This document shows positions 1 through 7,107 of a stretch of 22,911 nucleotides of DNA, in pieces (position 1 is the stretch's first letter; each line of letters opens with the position of its first letter). The stretch is from DASPXY01 sp038227745. GTDB lineage: Bacteria > Planctomycetota > Planctomycetia > Gemmatales > Gemmataceae. Below the pieces are notes generated by a model, which saw only the letters and a program-made list of their open reading frames with translations, was not told the DNA's origin and did no database searches. The stretch covers positions 1-22,911 of the forward strand of contig JBBRPS010000047.1 of NCBI GenBank assembly GCA_038227745.1. The letters run 5' to 3'. Both the position numbers and the translations under genes were made by a program.

Positions 1-630
1 GCCGAAGTCGGCGACGCGGACGCAGCTCTGGCCGTCGATCAGCAGGTTCGACGGCTTGAGGTCGCGGTGGATGATCCCCTGTTCGGCGGCGGCCAGCATG
101 CCCTCGCAGGTGTGCCGCATCCACGGCAGCACCCGCTCCTCGGACAGCGCCAGGCCCTCCTTGCGCAGCAGCCGTGCCAGGTTCGTGCCCTCGACCCACT
201 CCATCACCAGTGCGGGGCGGTCGTTCGCGAGTACCGCGAAGTCGTGGACGGCGACGACGTAGGGCGAGCGGATCCGCGCCAGCAGGCGGGCCTCGCGCAG
301 GAAGCGCTCGGTGTCCGCCCCGGGCAGGCTGACCTTGATGGCGACGCGGCGGTCCAGGCGGGTTTGGCGGGCCTCGTAGACCACCCCCATGCCGCCGCGG
401 CCCAGTTCGCGGAGGATCTCGTAACCTGGCAGTGAGGGCCAGCCGGCAGCAGGGGCGGAGGCGGCGGGCGGCAGCGGGGTCGGCCGTTCGGAGGTCGGCA
501 GGTCGGTGGCCGTCACCGGCTTCCGTGGGGGCGGTGACTGCGGGGCCAGTTCCGTCGAGGCGCACTCCGCGGCCTCCGGCGTCGGCGCGTCAGTCCGGGG
601 CTTCTGAGGCTCGGCGGGATCGGGGTGCAT
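1..630 (-). CDS. Hanks-type Ser/Thr protein kinase, N-terminal part (runs off window)
   Basis: Reading the minus strand from ATG at 630-628 gives 210 codons open to the window edge. An AAGGA Shine-Dalgarno-like motif lies about 9 nt upstream. Residues 1-65 are a Pro/Ala/Thr-rich, probably disordered, N-terminus. The kinase domain follows: glycine-rich loop GRGGMGVVY (78-86), ATP-binding lysine in VAIK (K99), likely helix-C glutamate E113, catalytic loop HRDLKPSN (188-195) and DFG (208-210), which is the last codon visible. All catalytic residues that should occur this far are present, so an active cytoplasmic kinase domain is likely. The rest of the kinase lobe and any membrane or sensor domain lie outside the window. 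It is transcribed divergently from the small gene at 1056. Substrate unknown. Confidence 0.93.
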   Translation of the reverse strand, partial: MHPDPAEPQKPRTDAPTPEAAECASTELAPQSPPPRKPVTATDLPTSERPTPLPPAASAPAAGWPSLPGYEILRELGRGGMGVVYEARQTRLDRRVAIKVSLPGADTERFLREARLLARIRSPYVVAVHDFAVLANDRPALVMEWVEGTNLARLLRKEGLALSEERVLPWMRHTCEGMLAAAEQGIIHRDLKPSNLLIDGQSCVRVADFG

Positions 631-685
631 GCGCGGCGGTTCCTTCGGTCCAGGCCGTTTCCCTACCGGGGGCGGTCGAGGTGCG

Positions 686-753
686 GGTTCGTGGCCGACT
701 CGCTCCGCGAGTCGGGAAAGCCCCCGACTCGCGGAGCGAGTCGGCCACGAACC
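686..753. repeat. Palindromic repeat family A, copy 1
   Basis: Two perfectly complementary 31-nt arms (686-716 and 723-753) flank a 6-nt loop. Each arm is itself an imperfect palindrome: 9-bp stem 695-703/707-715 around a 3-nt loop. The element can therefore fold as one 31-bp hairpin or as two small hairpins, as REPIN-like elements do. A second copy differing at one arm base lies at 17940-18007. It has no coding sense; translated, it yields the spurious peptide ADSLRESGK. Confidence 0.92.
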
Positions 754-984
754 AGGCTCCCCTGTACAGGCGCCATCTTCGCTCACCGCAGGGTGGAACG
801 CCAGCGGAAACTGCCCGGACAGGCGTTCAGTCACACAATGCCCTCTCCTGGCTCGCTTTTTGCTCCTGATGGTAGTTGGCCAGGTCAAGAAGGACTTCCC
901 GCCCCACAAGTCTTTCCCTGTCCGCCAGACGTCACGGCTGCGCCCGCCGGGGAACGGATTGTCGCGATTGGCGCGGGTTTGTCA

Positions 985-1014
985 TTGACCGGCCATCCTC
1001 GGAGGCCGTATAGT
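985..1014 (+). promoter_or_regulatory. Sigma70-type promoter for the gene at 1056
   Basis: TTGACC (985-990) and TATAGT (1009-1014) are separated by 18 nt, each one base from the -35/-10 consensus. They lie in a locally AT-richer stretch. Transcription would start near 1021, giving a leader of about 35 nt. Confidence 0.6.
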
Positions 1015-1055
1015 TTTACCTAGACTACCTTTCCTCACCAGAAGGGGGAGAATCG

Positions 1056-1310
1056 GTGCCCACCCATTCCAAGAAAAAGCAGCGCCAGGTGCTCGGCTTT
1101 CTCGGCGTCGGTCTGGACAGCAAGGACGAACACCAGCGGATCACGCGGAACGAGCATTTCCTCCTCGTCGGCGGCTCGCCGGAGACCCACGAGGCCCTGC
1201 AGGAGGTGTCGATCAAATTCAACGAGTCGCTGGAGCAGCGCGGCAAGCGCCTCCAGGACGCCTCGATCGCGGAGGTGATCGATCTCCTCCACCGGGCCGT
1301 CGGCGACTGA
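1056..1310 (+). CDS. Small conserved-looking hypothetical protein (84 aa)
   Basis: GTG start at 1056, chosen because a GGGGGAG ribosome-binding motif sits 6 nt upstream and a good promoter lies just before it. The 84-residue product has a basic N-terminus (HSKKKQR), a short beta-like middle (EHFLLVGGSPETH) and two predicted amphipathic helices rich in Glu/Gln/Arg toward the C-terminus. There is no signal peptide, membrane segment or Cys motif, so it is probably a soluble cytoplasmic protein. I do not recognise the family. It is monocistronic by its spacing: own promoter, a hairpin downstream, and the next gene 116 nt away. Confidence 0.8.
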   Translation: MPTHSKKKQRQVLGFLGVGLDSKDEHQRITRNEHFLLVGGSPETHEALQEVSIKFNESLEQRGKRLQDASIAEVIDLLHRAVGD

Positions 1311-1323
1311 CCGTTGCGCCTTG

Positions 1324-1356
1324 CGGCCGCCCCGAATCCTCGGACCGGGGCGGCCG
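1324..1356 (+). terminator. GC-rich hairpin, possible terminator after the 1056 gene
   Basis: An 11-bp perfect stem (1324-1334 with 1346-1356) around an 11-nt loop begins 14 nt after the stop codon. No T-run follows, so it is not a classical intrinsic terminator. It could stop polymerase with a factor or protect the 3' end. Confidence 0.5.
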
Positions 1357-1426
1357 AAAGGTGAAACCCGCCTCTTTCTCTCCGGGTAACCTCTCCTGAA
1401 CGTATTCCTGACACGGGTGGCCGGAC

Positions 1427-1984
1427 GTGCCGGATGAAGATGCCGTGCTGGTGCGCCGTTGTCTGCAGGGGGACGCCGAAGCGATTCAGGCCCTTGTAGA
1501 TCGGTTCCAGCCCGAAATCTTTGGCCTGTGCGTGCGCCTCCTGCGGCACCGCCACGATGCTGAGGACGTAACGCAAGAGGTCTTCTTGCGCATCTTCCGC
1601 AGTCTGCGGCGGTGGGACCCGACGCGGCCGCTGAAGCCGTGGGTGATGGGCATCGCGGTCAACCGCTGCCGCACCTGGCTCGCACAGCGCAGCCGTCGCC
1701 CCGAGTCGGTGGACTACCTGCAGGACCTAGCGCCGAGCCGGCCCGCCGACGACTCGACCGAGCTGGCGAACGAGATCCAGGCGGCGCTGGGCGAACTGCG
1801 CCTGGAGTACCGGACTGTTTTCGTCCTGTTCCACGAGCAGGGCCAACCGTACGAGGACATCGCCGCCGCCCTGGAAAGGCCGGTCGGCACCATCAAGACC
1901 TGGCTGCACCGCGCGCGCCTCGAGATCCTGGACCGGCTGCGCCGCCGCGGGATGATTTCCGAGGTAGGACATGAATTGCCTTGA
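1427..1984 (+). CDS. ECF-subfamily RNA polymerase sigma factor (185 aa)
   Basis: Region 2 covers about residues 15-90, with the typical DAEDVTQEVFLRIFR helix (44-58) and the PWVMGIAVNRCRTWL segment that contacts the -10 region. Region 4 covers about 118-172, with the helix-turn-helix YEDIAAALERPVGTIKTWLHRAR that reads the -35 region. Length is normal for an ECF sigma. GTG start at 1427 with GGTGG about 8 nt upstream. Its last 14 bases overlap the start of the downstream anti-sigma gene, implying translational coupling and a regulated pair. The sigma is expected to be held at the membrane until the partner is inactivated. Such units usually autoregulate, but I could not find a confident ECF promoter in 1357-1426. 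Confidence 0.95.
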   Translation: MPDEDAVLVRRCLQGDAEAIQALVDRFQPEIFGLCVRLLRHRHDAEDVTQEVFLRIFRSLRRWDPTRPLKPWVMGIAVNRCRTWLAQRSRRPESVDYLQDLAPSRPADDSTELANEIQAALGELRLEYRTVFVLFHEQGQPYEDIAAALERPVGTIKTWLHRARLEILDRLRRRGMISEVGHELP

Positions 1985-2666
1985 ATCCCTGGACCTGCTG
2001 CAGAGGCGCCTGGACGGCGAAAGGGCCTTCGCCGACCGCCCGGCGCTCGACGCCCACCTGGCGTCCTGCCCGGAGTGCCGCGCGCGCCACGCGACCGCCC
2101 TGCGCCTCGAGGAAGGGCTGCGCGTGCTGCCCCGCGCCGTGCCGCCTCCGGACTTCGCCCGCCGCATCGGCAAAGAGGTCCTGCGGGAGCGTGCCGGCCG
2201 GCAGTTCCGCCGCCGCCTCGTGGTCGGCTTCGCCCTGGCCGCCAGCCTGCTCCTGGCCGCGGTCGGCGGCTACCTCTGGCTCATGCCCCGCGACAACAAC
2301 CTGCTCACAGCCCGCCAGAAGCGCGGTCAGGATCAGGCGACGGTGAAAACGGACGTGCCGTCGCTCCCGAAGGTCCTCGGCGAGGCCCGTCAAGCGCTCG
2401 CCGGCCTCGCCGCACACGCCGGGGAGCAGGTGCAGAAGCCGGCGCAGGTGCTGCGGTCCGCGGCGCTGCCGACCCCGTTCGTCACCGTCGCTGTCCTCCC
2501 CTATTTCGGCTCGGAGAAGCCGCCGCACGATCCCACCCCCCAGGCGGTGAGCCAGGTCGGCAACGGCGTGTCCCGCGGACTCACTCCCGTGGCGGTCTCG
2601 GCACGCCGGGCGCTCAACTACTTCCTCCGCAAACAGCCGCCGCTCCCGACATCGCCCCGCAGTTGA
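1971..2666 (+). CDS. Membrane-anchored zinc-binding anti-sigma factor (231 aa)
   Basis: The N-terminus carries HLASCPEC (H29, C33, C36), the HxxxCxxC motif of zinc-associated anti-sigma domains, preceded by a helix as expected. One transmembrane helix follows at about 83-105, then a roughly 125-residue C-terminal part that should be outside the cytoplasm. Start ATG at 1971 overlaps the sigma gene by 14 nt. Family knowledge: the N-terminal domain occludes sigma regions 2 and 4, and release follows a membrane or redox signal. The outer part has an amphipathic stretch (LGEARQALAGLAAHAGEQVQ) and no recognisable enzyme motif, so the signal cannot be named. It likely controls the 1427 sigma and perhaps the exported protein downstream. 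Confidence 0.88.
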   Translation: MNCLESLDLLQRRLDGERAFADRPALDAHLASCPECRARHATALRLEEGLRVLPRAVPPPDFARRIGKEVLRERAGRQFRRRLVVGFALAASLLLAAVGGYLWLMPRDNNLLTARQKRGQDQATVKTDVPSLPKVLGEARQALAGLAAHAGEQVQKPAQVLRSAALPTPFVTVAVLPYFGSEKPPHDPTPQAVSQVGNGVSRGLTPVAVSARRALNYFLRKQPPLPTSPRS

Positions 2667-2760
2667 ACGGACGGCTCCCGTCCCCGGACCACGGCGCGGG
2701 CTACAGGCGCCCGCCTCGCCGATCAGTACGCGCAGATTTCCGCCTCGAAAGGCACTCCGC

Positions 2761-4671
2761 ATGAAGTCTCTCCTCCGCTCGCCCTCACTCCTGGCTCTCT
2801 GCCTCGTGCCGTGCTGCGTGGCCGGTGTCCGGGCCGCGCCGCCGAGTGAGGAGCTGGTTCGCCTCGTCCCCGACGACGTCGGCTTCTGCCTCGTCATCAG
2901 CGACCTGCGCGCGCAGCACGAGAAGCTCGTGCGCTCGCCGTGGATCCAGGCGGTCCGCGACTCCCCGTTCGGCAAGGCGCTGCGCGACGCCCCGGAGATG
3001 CTGCAACTGCGCAAGCTCGACGGCCAGCTGCGCAAGTCGCTCAACCTCACCTGGGCGCAGCTGCGCGACGAGGTGCTCGGCGACGCGCTGGTCTTCGCCT
3101 ACCGACCCGGCCCGGCCGGCAAGCCCGAACAGGAGCAGGGGCTGTTCATGCTCTGGGCGCGCAACCAGGCCCTGCTGACCCGGATCGTCGGGAGGCTGGA
3201 CAGCGAGCAGCTTCAAAAAGGCGAACTGAAGGCGCTGGAGCCACGCGGCTACAAGGGCCTGACCTATTACCGCCGCGTCGAGAAGAGCGGGAGCACCTTC
3301 TATTTCCTCAGCGGCCCCCTCGTGGCGTTCACCGCCGACGAGGCACTGCTGCGCCAGGTCCTGGACCGCCACGTCGATGGCAAGACGGCCCGTCCCCTGG
3401 GTCTGCTGGAGCGGCTCAAGGCGCCCGGCGCCGAGAAGGTGCCCGCCACGCTCTGGATCAACCCGCGGGCCTTCGACGCGGAGCTGCAGCGGCAGACGGA
3501 GGACCTCAAGCCCGCCGACGCCCAGGCCCTCAAGGCGTTCCTCGAATACTGGAAGGCCCTCGACGGCGCCGCCCTGGCGCTCACCCTGGAGGAACAGCCC
3601 GAGGTCGTCCTGCACCTGCACGCGCGGGTGGAGGCCCTGCCGCCGGCGTCGCGCCGGCTGGTGGAGGAGGTGAGCAAGTCGTCCGACCTGTGGGCCCGCT
3701 TCCCGGAGGACGCCGTCTTCACCGCGGCCGCCCGCCTGAACCTGCCGGCCCTGAGCGACGCGCTCGGCGAGTTCCTCACCCCCGAGGCGCGCAAGGCGAT
3801 CTCCGAGACCCTGGGGCTTGGGCTGGGCCTGCCGCTCGGCGCGGTACTGCCGCGGGAGGCGCTACCCCGCCTCGGCCCCGACTGCGGACTGTGCGTCCTG
3901 CCGCCGGCCCACAAGGCCGGGCCGCCCCAGCTGCTCTTCGCGCTGCGCGTGCCGTCCGGCGGACACGGGGCACGCGCGGACCGGGTGCTGATGACGACAC
4001 TGCAGGCGCTGTCCGTCGTCGCGGTGCTGACCCACAACCGCACGCACAAGGACAAGATGCAGATCCAGCGCGTCACTCACGACGGCGTGCGCATCACCTA
4101 CTTCACCGGCGCCCGGAAGTTCCCCCCCGGCGTGCGGCCGGCCTTCGCCCTCAAGGGCGGCTACCTGGTGCTCGCCAGCTCTCCCGAGGCGGTGCGGCGC
4201 TTCGCCGCCAACGCCGGCCCGCAACCCGCGGTGGACGGGGTACCGATGGTGCGACTGTCGGTGCCCGAGCTTTCGCGGATGCTCAAGGACCGGCCCGACC
4301 TGACGGCCGCCCTGGTGGGCGTTCCGGGCGAGATCCCCGCGGACCACCTCAAGGAAGTGCTGCACGGGCTGGAGTTCTTCGACGGTGTGGATCTGAAGCA
4401 GTATCGCGAAGGCACGCACGTGAACTGGGTCATCCGCCTCCGCACCGCGGTGCCTAAGGGGGCGAAGCAAAAACCGAAGCGCGGCGGCGGTCGCGGCGCC
4501 CGGGGCCGCCAAGAGGGCGTGTACCACGGGCGCGAACGCGATCGCCACCTCGCGTGCTCGGGCCGGCAGCCCGGTCTTTTCATGGGGGCATCCCCACTCT
4601 CCACGACCTCGAGGAGGGCCACGGCGCCGGCCGGGGGCGGAAGGTACGTCAGCGGACTCCGGTGCGAGTGA
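2761..4671 (+). CDS. Large exported protein of unknown function (636 aa)
   Basis: ATG at 2761 begins a clear signal peptide: basic MKSLLR, hydrophobic core to about residue 24, likely cleavage after VRA. The mature part alternates beta-like segments with helical ones. One is an LVPDDVGFCLVISDL motif near the N-terminus, of a kind seen in large secreted planctomycete proteins of the DUF3352 type; I make that family link only tentatively. No catalytic motif is evident. It lies 94 nt after the anti-sigma gene in the same direction, so it is probably a member or target of that unit. The last ~76 residues (from about 561) change character to Gly/Arg/Ser-rich, low-complexity sequence. This suggests a lost stop or a frameshift near 4440-4460 rather than a native domain. 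Confidence 0.85.
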   Translation: MKSLLRSPSLLALCLVPCCVAGVRAAPPSEELVRLVPDDVGFCLVISDLRAQHEKLVRSPWIQAVRDSPFGKALRDAPEMLQLRKLDGQLRKSLNLTWAQLRDEVLGDALVFAYRPGPAGKPEQEQGLFMLWARNQALLTRIVGRLDSEQLQKGELKALEPRGYKGLTYYRRVEKSGSTFYFLSGPLVAFTADEALLRQVLDRHVDGKTARPLGLLERLKAPGAEKVPATLWINPRAFDAELQRQTEDLKPADAQALKAFLEYWKALDGAALALTLEEQPEVVLHLHARVEALPPASRRLVEEVSKSSDLWARFPEDAVFTAAARLNLPALSDALGEFLTPEARKAISETLGLGLGLPLGAVLPREALPRLGPDCGLCVLPPAHKAGPPQLLFALRVPSGGHGARADRVLMTTLQALSVVAVLTHNRTHKDKMQIQRVTHDGVRITYFTGARKFPPGVRPAFALKGGYLVLASSPEAVRRFAANAGPQPAVDGVPMVRLSVPELSRMLKDRPDLTAALVGVPGEIPADHLKEVLHGLEFFDGVDLKQYREGTHVNWVIRLRTAVPKGAKQKPKRGGGRGARGRQEGVYHGRERDRHLACSGRQPGLFMGASPLSTTSRRATAPAGGGRYVSGLRCE

Positions 4672-4695
4672 AGACAGGGCCGACGGGGGAAAGGG

Positions 4696-4992
4696 TCAGT
4701 CGCTGTGCGGCTCGATGCCGGTTTCCAGGTGCTCGTGGTGATCGTGGGGGTGCCGGTGCTCGCCCTTCGGCCGTTCGCCGCGGTCGTGCTCCTCGATGAA
4801 CTTCGCGGCCCGCTCGGCCTGGGCGACCGGGACTTGCAGTTTCACCGAGATGCCGATCAGCCCCGCCTCGCCCGCCTGGTTGCCTCCCTCGATGAAGCAG
4901 CGGATGCCCTCCGCCTCCAGGGCGTTCTTGATGATCTCTCCCTTGATGGGATTACCCACGGTGTAGACCGTCACCAGTTCTTCGGAGTCCAT
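4696..4992 (-). CDS. DUF2007-type small signal-transducing-like protein with His-rich tail (98 aa)
   Basis: The core TVGNPIKGEIIKNALEAEGI followed by Gly-rich and KLQVPVAQAERAAKFIEEH segments matches the ferredoxin-like DUF2007 fold (putative prokaryotic signal-transducing protein). It has no enzymatic residues and is likely cytoplasmic. I chose ATG at 4992 because GGAGGTGA stands 5 nt before it; an upstream in-frame extension to 5205 reads through a palindromic repeat and is not credible. The last ~20 residues contain seven histidines with acidic neighbours (HRHPHDHHEH), an apparent metal-binding tail that the family core does not need. The gene is convergent with the 2761 gene, with only 24 nt between the stops. 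Confidence 0.85.
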   Translation of the reverse strand: MDSEELVTVYTVGNPIKGEIIKNALEAEGIRCFIEGGNQAGEAGLIGISVKLQVPVAQAERAAKFIEEHDRGERPKGEHRHPHDHHEHLETGIEPHSD

Positions 4993-5568
4993 GCCCGTCA
5001 CCTCCGGTGCGTTCGAGAAAGAAAGGCTGGGTTCGGTACCCGCTGTCATTGTACACTCGCCGGGGCCGGGCCTGACACAAGCCCGACGCGCCAGCGAGGG
5101 TCTCTCGCTGGCGCGTCGGGCTTGTGTCCCCCGCGCCGTCATTGTAGGGCAAGCTCCCTGCCGCGACCGCCCGCGGCCGGCCGTTCCCGATCCTCGATTC
5201 TTCAACTCGAACCCGGTGTCCGTGCCGGAAGAGGCGAGAAATGCTGGTAATTTGGCTCAGGAACAGCTGAGGCCCCTTCACGGGGCGCCACTCCGCGGGG
5301 CAGATTTGTTGAATCGCTCGTCACCGCCCGCCCTCTAATCTCTTGACGCGGTCGATCCTGTCGGCACCGGTTCCCAACTGTCTGACCCGGGCATGTGCCC
5401 CACTCCCGCCCCCCGTTGAGTCCGCCCGGGTGCGTGCATGCACCGGGCGAACCCCGATGGGCACGCGAGTTGCACTTGCCTGGTTGGAGACAGCGGGCCT
5501 TCGCAGGTCCCGGCGCCCCACGCGGACGATGTGGCATCTTGAGGACAGCAACACAGGCGAGGCGGAAT
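4993..5568. other. Divergent intergenic region (576 nt)
   Basis: It lies between the leftward DUF2007 gene and the rightward sigma factor. It contains palindrome family B (5074-5128) with 9-bp flanking direct repeats, and two minus-strand TACAAT boxes (5053-5048 and 5146-5141) that could serve as -10 elements for the DUF2007 gene, though no good -35 pairs with them. The part from 5200 to 5568 shows no convincing gene. Frames open across it translate to Pro/Arg-rich sequence unlike the sigma-factor family. Confidence 0.6.
5045..5146. repeat. Palindromic repeat family B with flanking 9-bp direct repeats
   Basis: Arms 5074-5097 and 5105-5128 are 24 nt and perfectly complementary, with a 7-nt loop. 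The 9-mer GTCATTGTA occurs at 5045-5053 and again at 5138-5146, bracketing the palindrome like a target-site duplication. The left arm recurs at the right edge of the window (22883-22911). Translation gives the spurious SPTRQR/RRASERPSLARRA peptides. Confidence 0.85.
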
Positions 5569-7005
5569 ATGAGAAATAAATCCGATACGAAAAAACGGGA
5601 AAAGGGTTGCGCCGCTAGCACGGCCTGGGCCTCGAGCGAGCGCGTTTTTCTGGGGGAGGGCCTGGATTTCCTGCCCGAGGAGGCCCCCACGGAACAGGTC
5701 GAGGCGGCGGGCGACGGGCTGTTCGCGGACGACGCCCTCGGCCTGTACCTCAAGCAGATGGGCGCGATCCGCATGCTCGACCGCCTCGAGGAAAGCGCGG
5801 TGACCGGGCGCCTGGAACTCGTCCGGAGCCGTTACCGTCGGGCGGCGCTGTCGAGCTGGGCAGTCCTGTCCCGACTGGTGGACGTGCTCCAGCGCGTCCA
5901 CGCCGGCGAGGTGGCGATCGAACGGGTCATCGACGTGGTGCCCAGCCTCGGCCTGAACGGCGACGAGATCGGCACGCGGCTGCCGCAGCACCTGGAAGAG
6001 TTGCGGCGCGCCCTGCAGCAGGCCTCGCTCGACCTGCGCGAACTGGCCCGCGCGGCGGCGCCCGCACGGCAGCAGCAGTTGCGCCGGGCGCTGCGGCGGC
6101 GGCTGCGCCGAGCCGTCCGGCTCGCCGAGGAACTGTCGCCGCGCACCGCACTGCTGACGGAATGGGTGAACGAGTTGAAGCGGCAAGCGGAGGTGTCGCG
6201 GCCGGCGGAGTTCCGGGACAATTCTGAGGAACTGCAGGGACTGCTGCGCGTGCTGGAGGGTCGGCGCGCCGTGTACCAGCGGGCGCGGCAGGAGCTGGCG
6301 GCCGCCAACCTGAGGCTGGTGGTGTCGATCGCGAAGAAGTACCGCGGCCGGGGCCTGCCGTTCGCCGACCTGATCCAGGAGGGCAACAGCGGCCTGATGC
6401 GAGCGGTGGACAAGTTCGACCACCGCCTCGGCTTCAAGTTCAGCACCTACGCCACCTGGTGGGTCCGCCAGGGCATCAGCCGCGCCCTCTCGGAACTGTC
6501 GCGTACGGTGCGCATTCCCTGCCATCAACTGACTCTGCTGCGGCGCATCGAGCAGGCCACGCGCGAGCTGACCGGGAAGCTCGGCCGCGAGCCGACGGTC
6601 GAGGAGATCGCCGCCGCGCTGGAGATCACGCCCGAGCAGGCGTGGAACCTGCGCCTGGCGAGCCGGCCGCCGGTCAGCCTGGACGAGCCGCGCGGTGACG
6701 ACGACGGTCGTGGCCTGGAGGGCTCCCTGCACGCCGCCCAGCCGGACACGGTGGGCGAGGACTTCGACCAGCGTCTGCTGAAGCAACGGCTCGACGAGGC
6801 GCTGGGGACGCTGGCGCCGCGCGACCGGGAGATCCTGAAGCGCCGCTTCGGCCTCCGCGACGGACACCCGCACTCGCTGGAGGAGATCGCCCGCGAGTTC
6901 GGCCTGACGCGGGAGCGCATCCGCCAGATCGAAGGCCGCGGACTGCTGAAGCTCCGTGCGTCCGGCCGCAGGAGCCAGCTATCAGGTTTCGTGGAGCGCG
7001 GCTAA
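5569..7005 (+). CDS. RpoD-like (sigma70 group 1/2) RNA polymerase sigma factor (478 aa)
   Basis: Domains in order: region 1.2-like DALGLYLKQMG (55-65); a 150-residue Arg/Leu/Gln-rich helical segment (about 80-235) in the place of the non-conserved region of RpoD; region 2 (about 246-310) with ANLRLVVSIAKKYRGRG, DLIQEGNSGLMRAVDKF and FSTYATWWVRQGISRA, covering core binding and -10 recognition; region 3 (about 320-400); region 4 (about 413-463) with SLEEIAREFGLTRERIRQIE, the -35-reading helix-turn-helix. All core-binding and promoter-recognition segments are intact. Start ATG at 5569 is favoured by GAGGCGGA just upstream; the frame is open to 5395, but that extension is Pro/Arg-rich and not sigma-like. 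The acidic region 1.1 of primary sigmas is not evident, so I favour an alternative (group 2) sigma. Confidence 0.93.
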   Translation: MRNKSDTKKREKGCAASTAWASSERVFLGEGLDFLPEEAPTEQVEAAGDGLFADDALGLYLKQMGAIRMLDRLEESAVTGRLELVRSRYRRAALSSWAVLSRLVDVLQRVHAGEVAIERVIDVVPSLGLNGDEIGTRLPQHLEELRRALQQASLDLRELARAAAPARQQQLRRALRRRLRRAVRLAEELSPRTALLTEWVNELKRQAEVSRPAEFRDNSEELQGLLRVLEGRRAVYQRARQELAAANLRLVVSIAKKYRGRGLPFADLIQEGNSGLMRAVDKFDHRLGFKFSTYATWWVRQGISRALSELSRTVRIPCHQLTLLRRIEQATRELTGKLGREPTVEEIAAALEITPEQAWNLRLASRPPVSLDEPRGDDDGRGLEGSLHAAQPDTVGEDFDQRLLKQRLDEALGTLAPRDREILKRRFGLRDGHPHSLEEIAREFGLTRERIRQIEGRGLLKLRASGRRSQLSGFVERG

Positions 7006-7026
7006 ACAGGCGGAACTCGGCCGGCG

Positions 7027-7038
7027 ACTGTATACAGT
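7027..7038. promoter_or_regulatory. 12-bp perfect palindrome upstream of the Uma2 gene
   Basis: ACTGTATACAGT is a perfect, AT-rich dyad in a GC-rich setting, 69 nt before the 7108 start codon. It could be an operator. It resembles a shortened CTGT..ACAG box but lacks the spacing of the enterobacterial LexA site, so no regulator is named. Confidence 0.3.
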
Positions 7039-7107
7039 TACCTGCGGCGTGCCGGGACCGTCATGTCTTCGGCCGGCACACGCTGGAAGTGAAGGGAGGG
7101 GGACCGT

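Larger units (their letters stand above)
631..1055. other. Divergent intergenic region (425 nt)
   Basis: This spacer separates the leftward kinase from the rightward gene at 1056. It holds a long palindrome (686-753) and a sigma70-type promoter (985-1014) pointing right. Open frames crossing it encode only low-complexity Arg/Pro/Ser-rich peptides, part of which is translation of the palindrome, so I see no gene here. Confidence 0.7.

Noticed and set aside
686..753. CRISPR or tRNA interpretation of the palindromes
   Set aside because: There are no regularly spaced repeats with unique spacers, and no cloverleaf with tRNA-conserved bases. The elements are single hairpins.
2940..4457. A 505-codon frame overlapping the exported protein in another plus frame
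   Set aside because: The translation is Pro/Arg/Gly-rich noise, while the 2761 frame has a signal peptide and structured sequence.
5395..5568. N-terminal extension of the RpoD-like sigma by 58 residues
   Set aside because: Pro/Arg/Gly-rich and unlike region 1.1; the ATG at 5569 is preceded by a purine-rich ribosome site.
7027..7038. LexA/SOS box
   Set aside because: The CTGT and ACAG halves are only 2 nt apart instead of 8, so it does not fit the enterobacterial LexA site, and no SOS gene follows.
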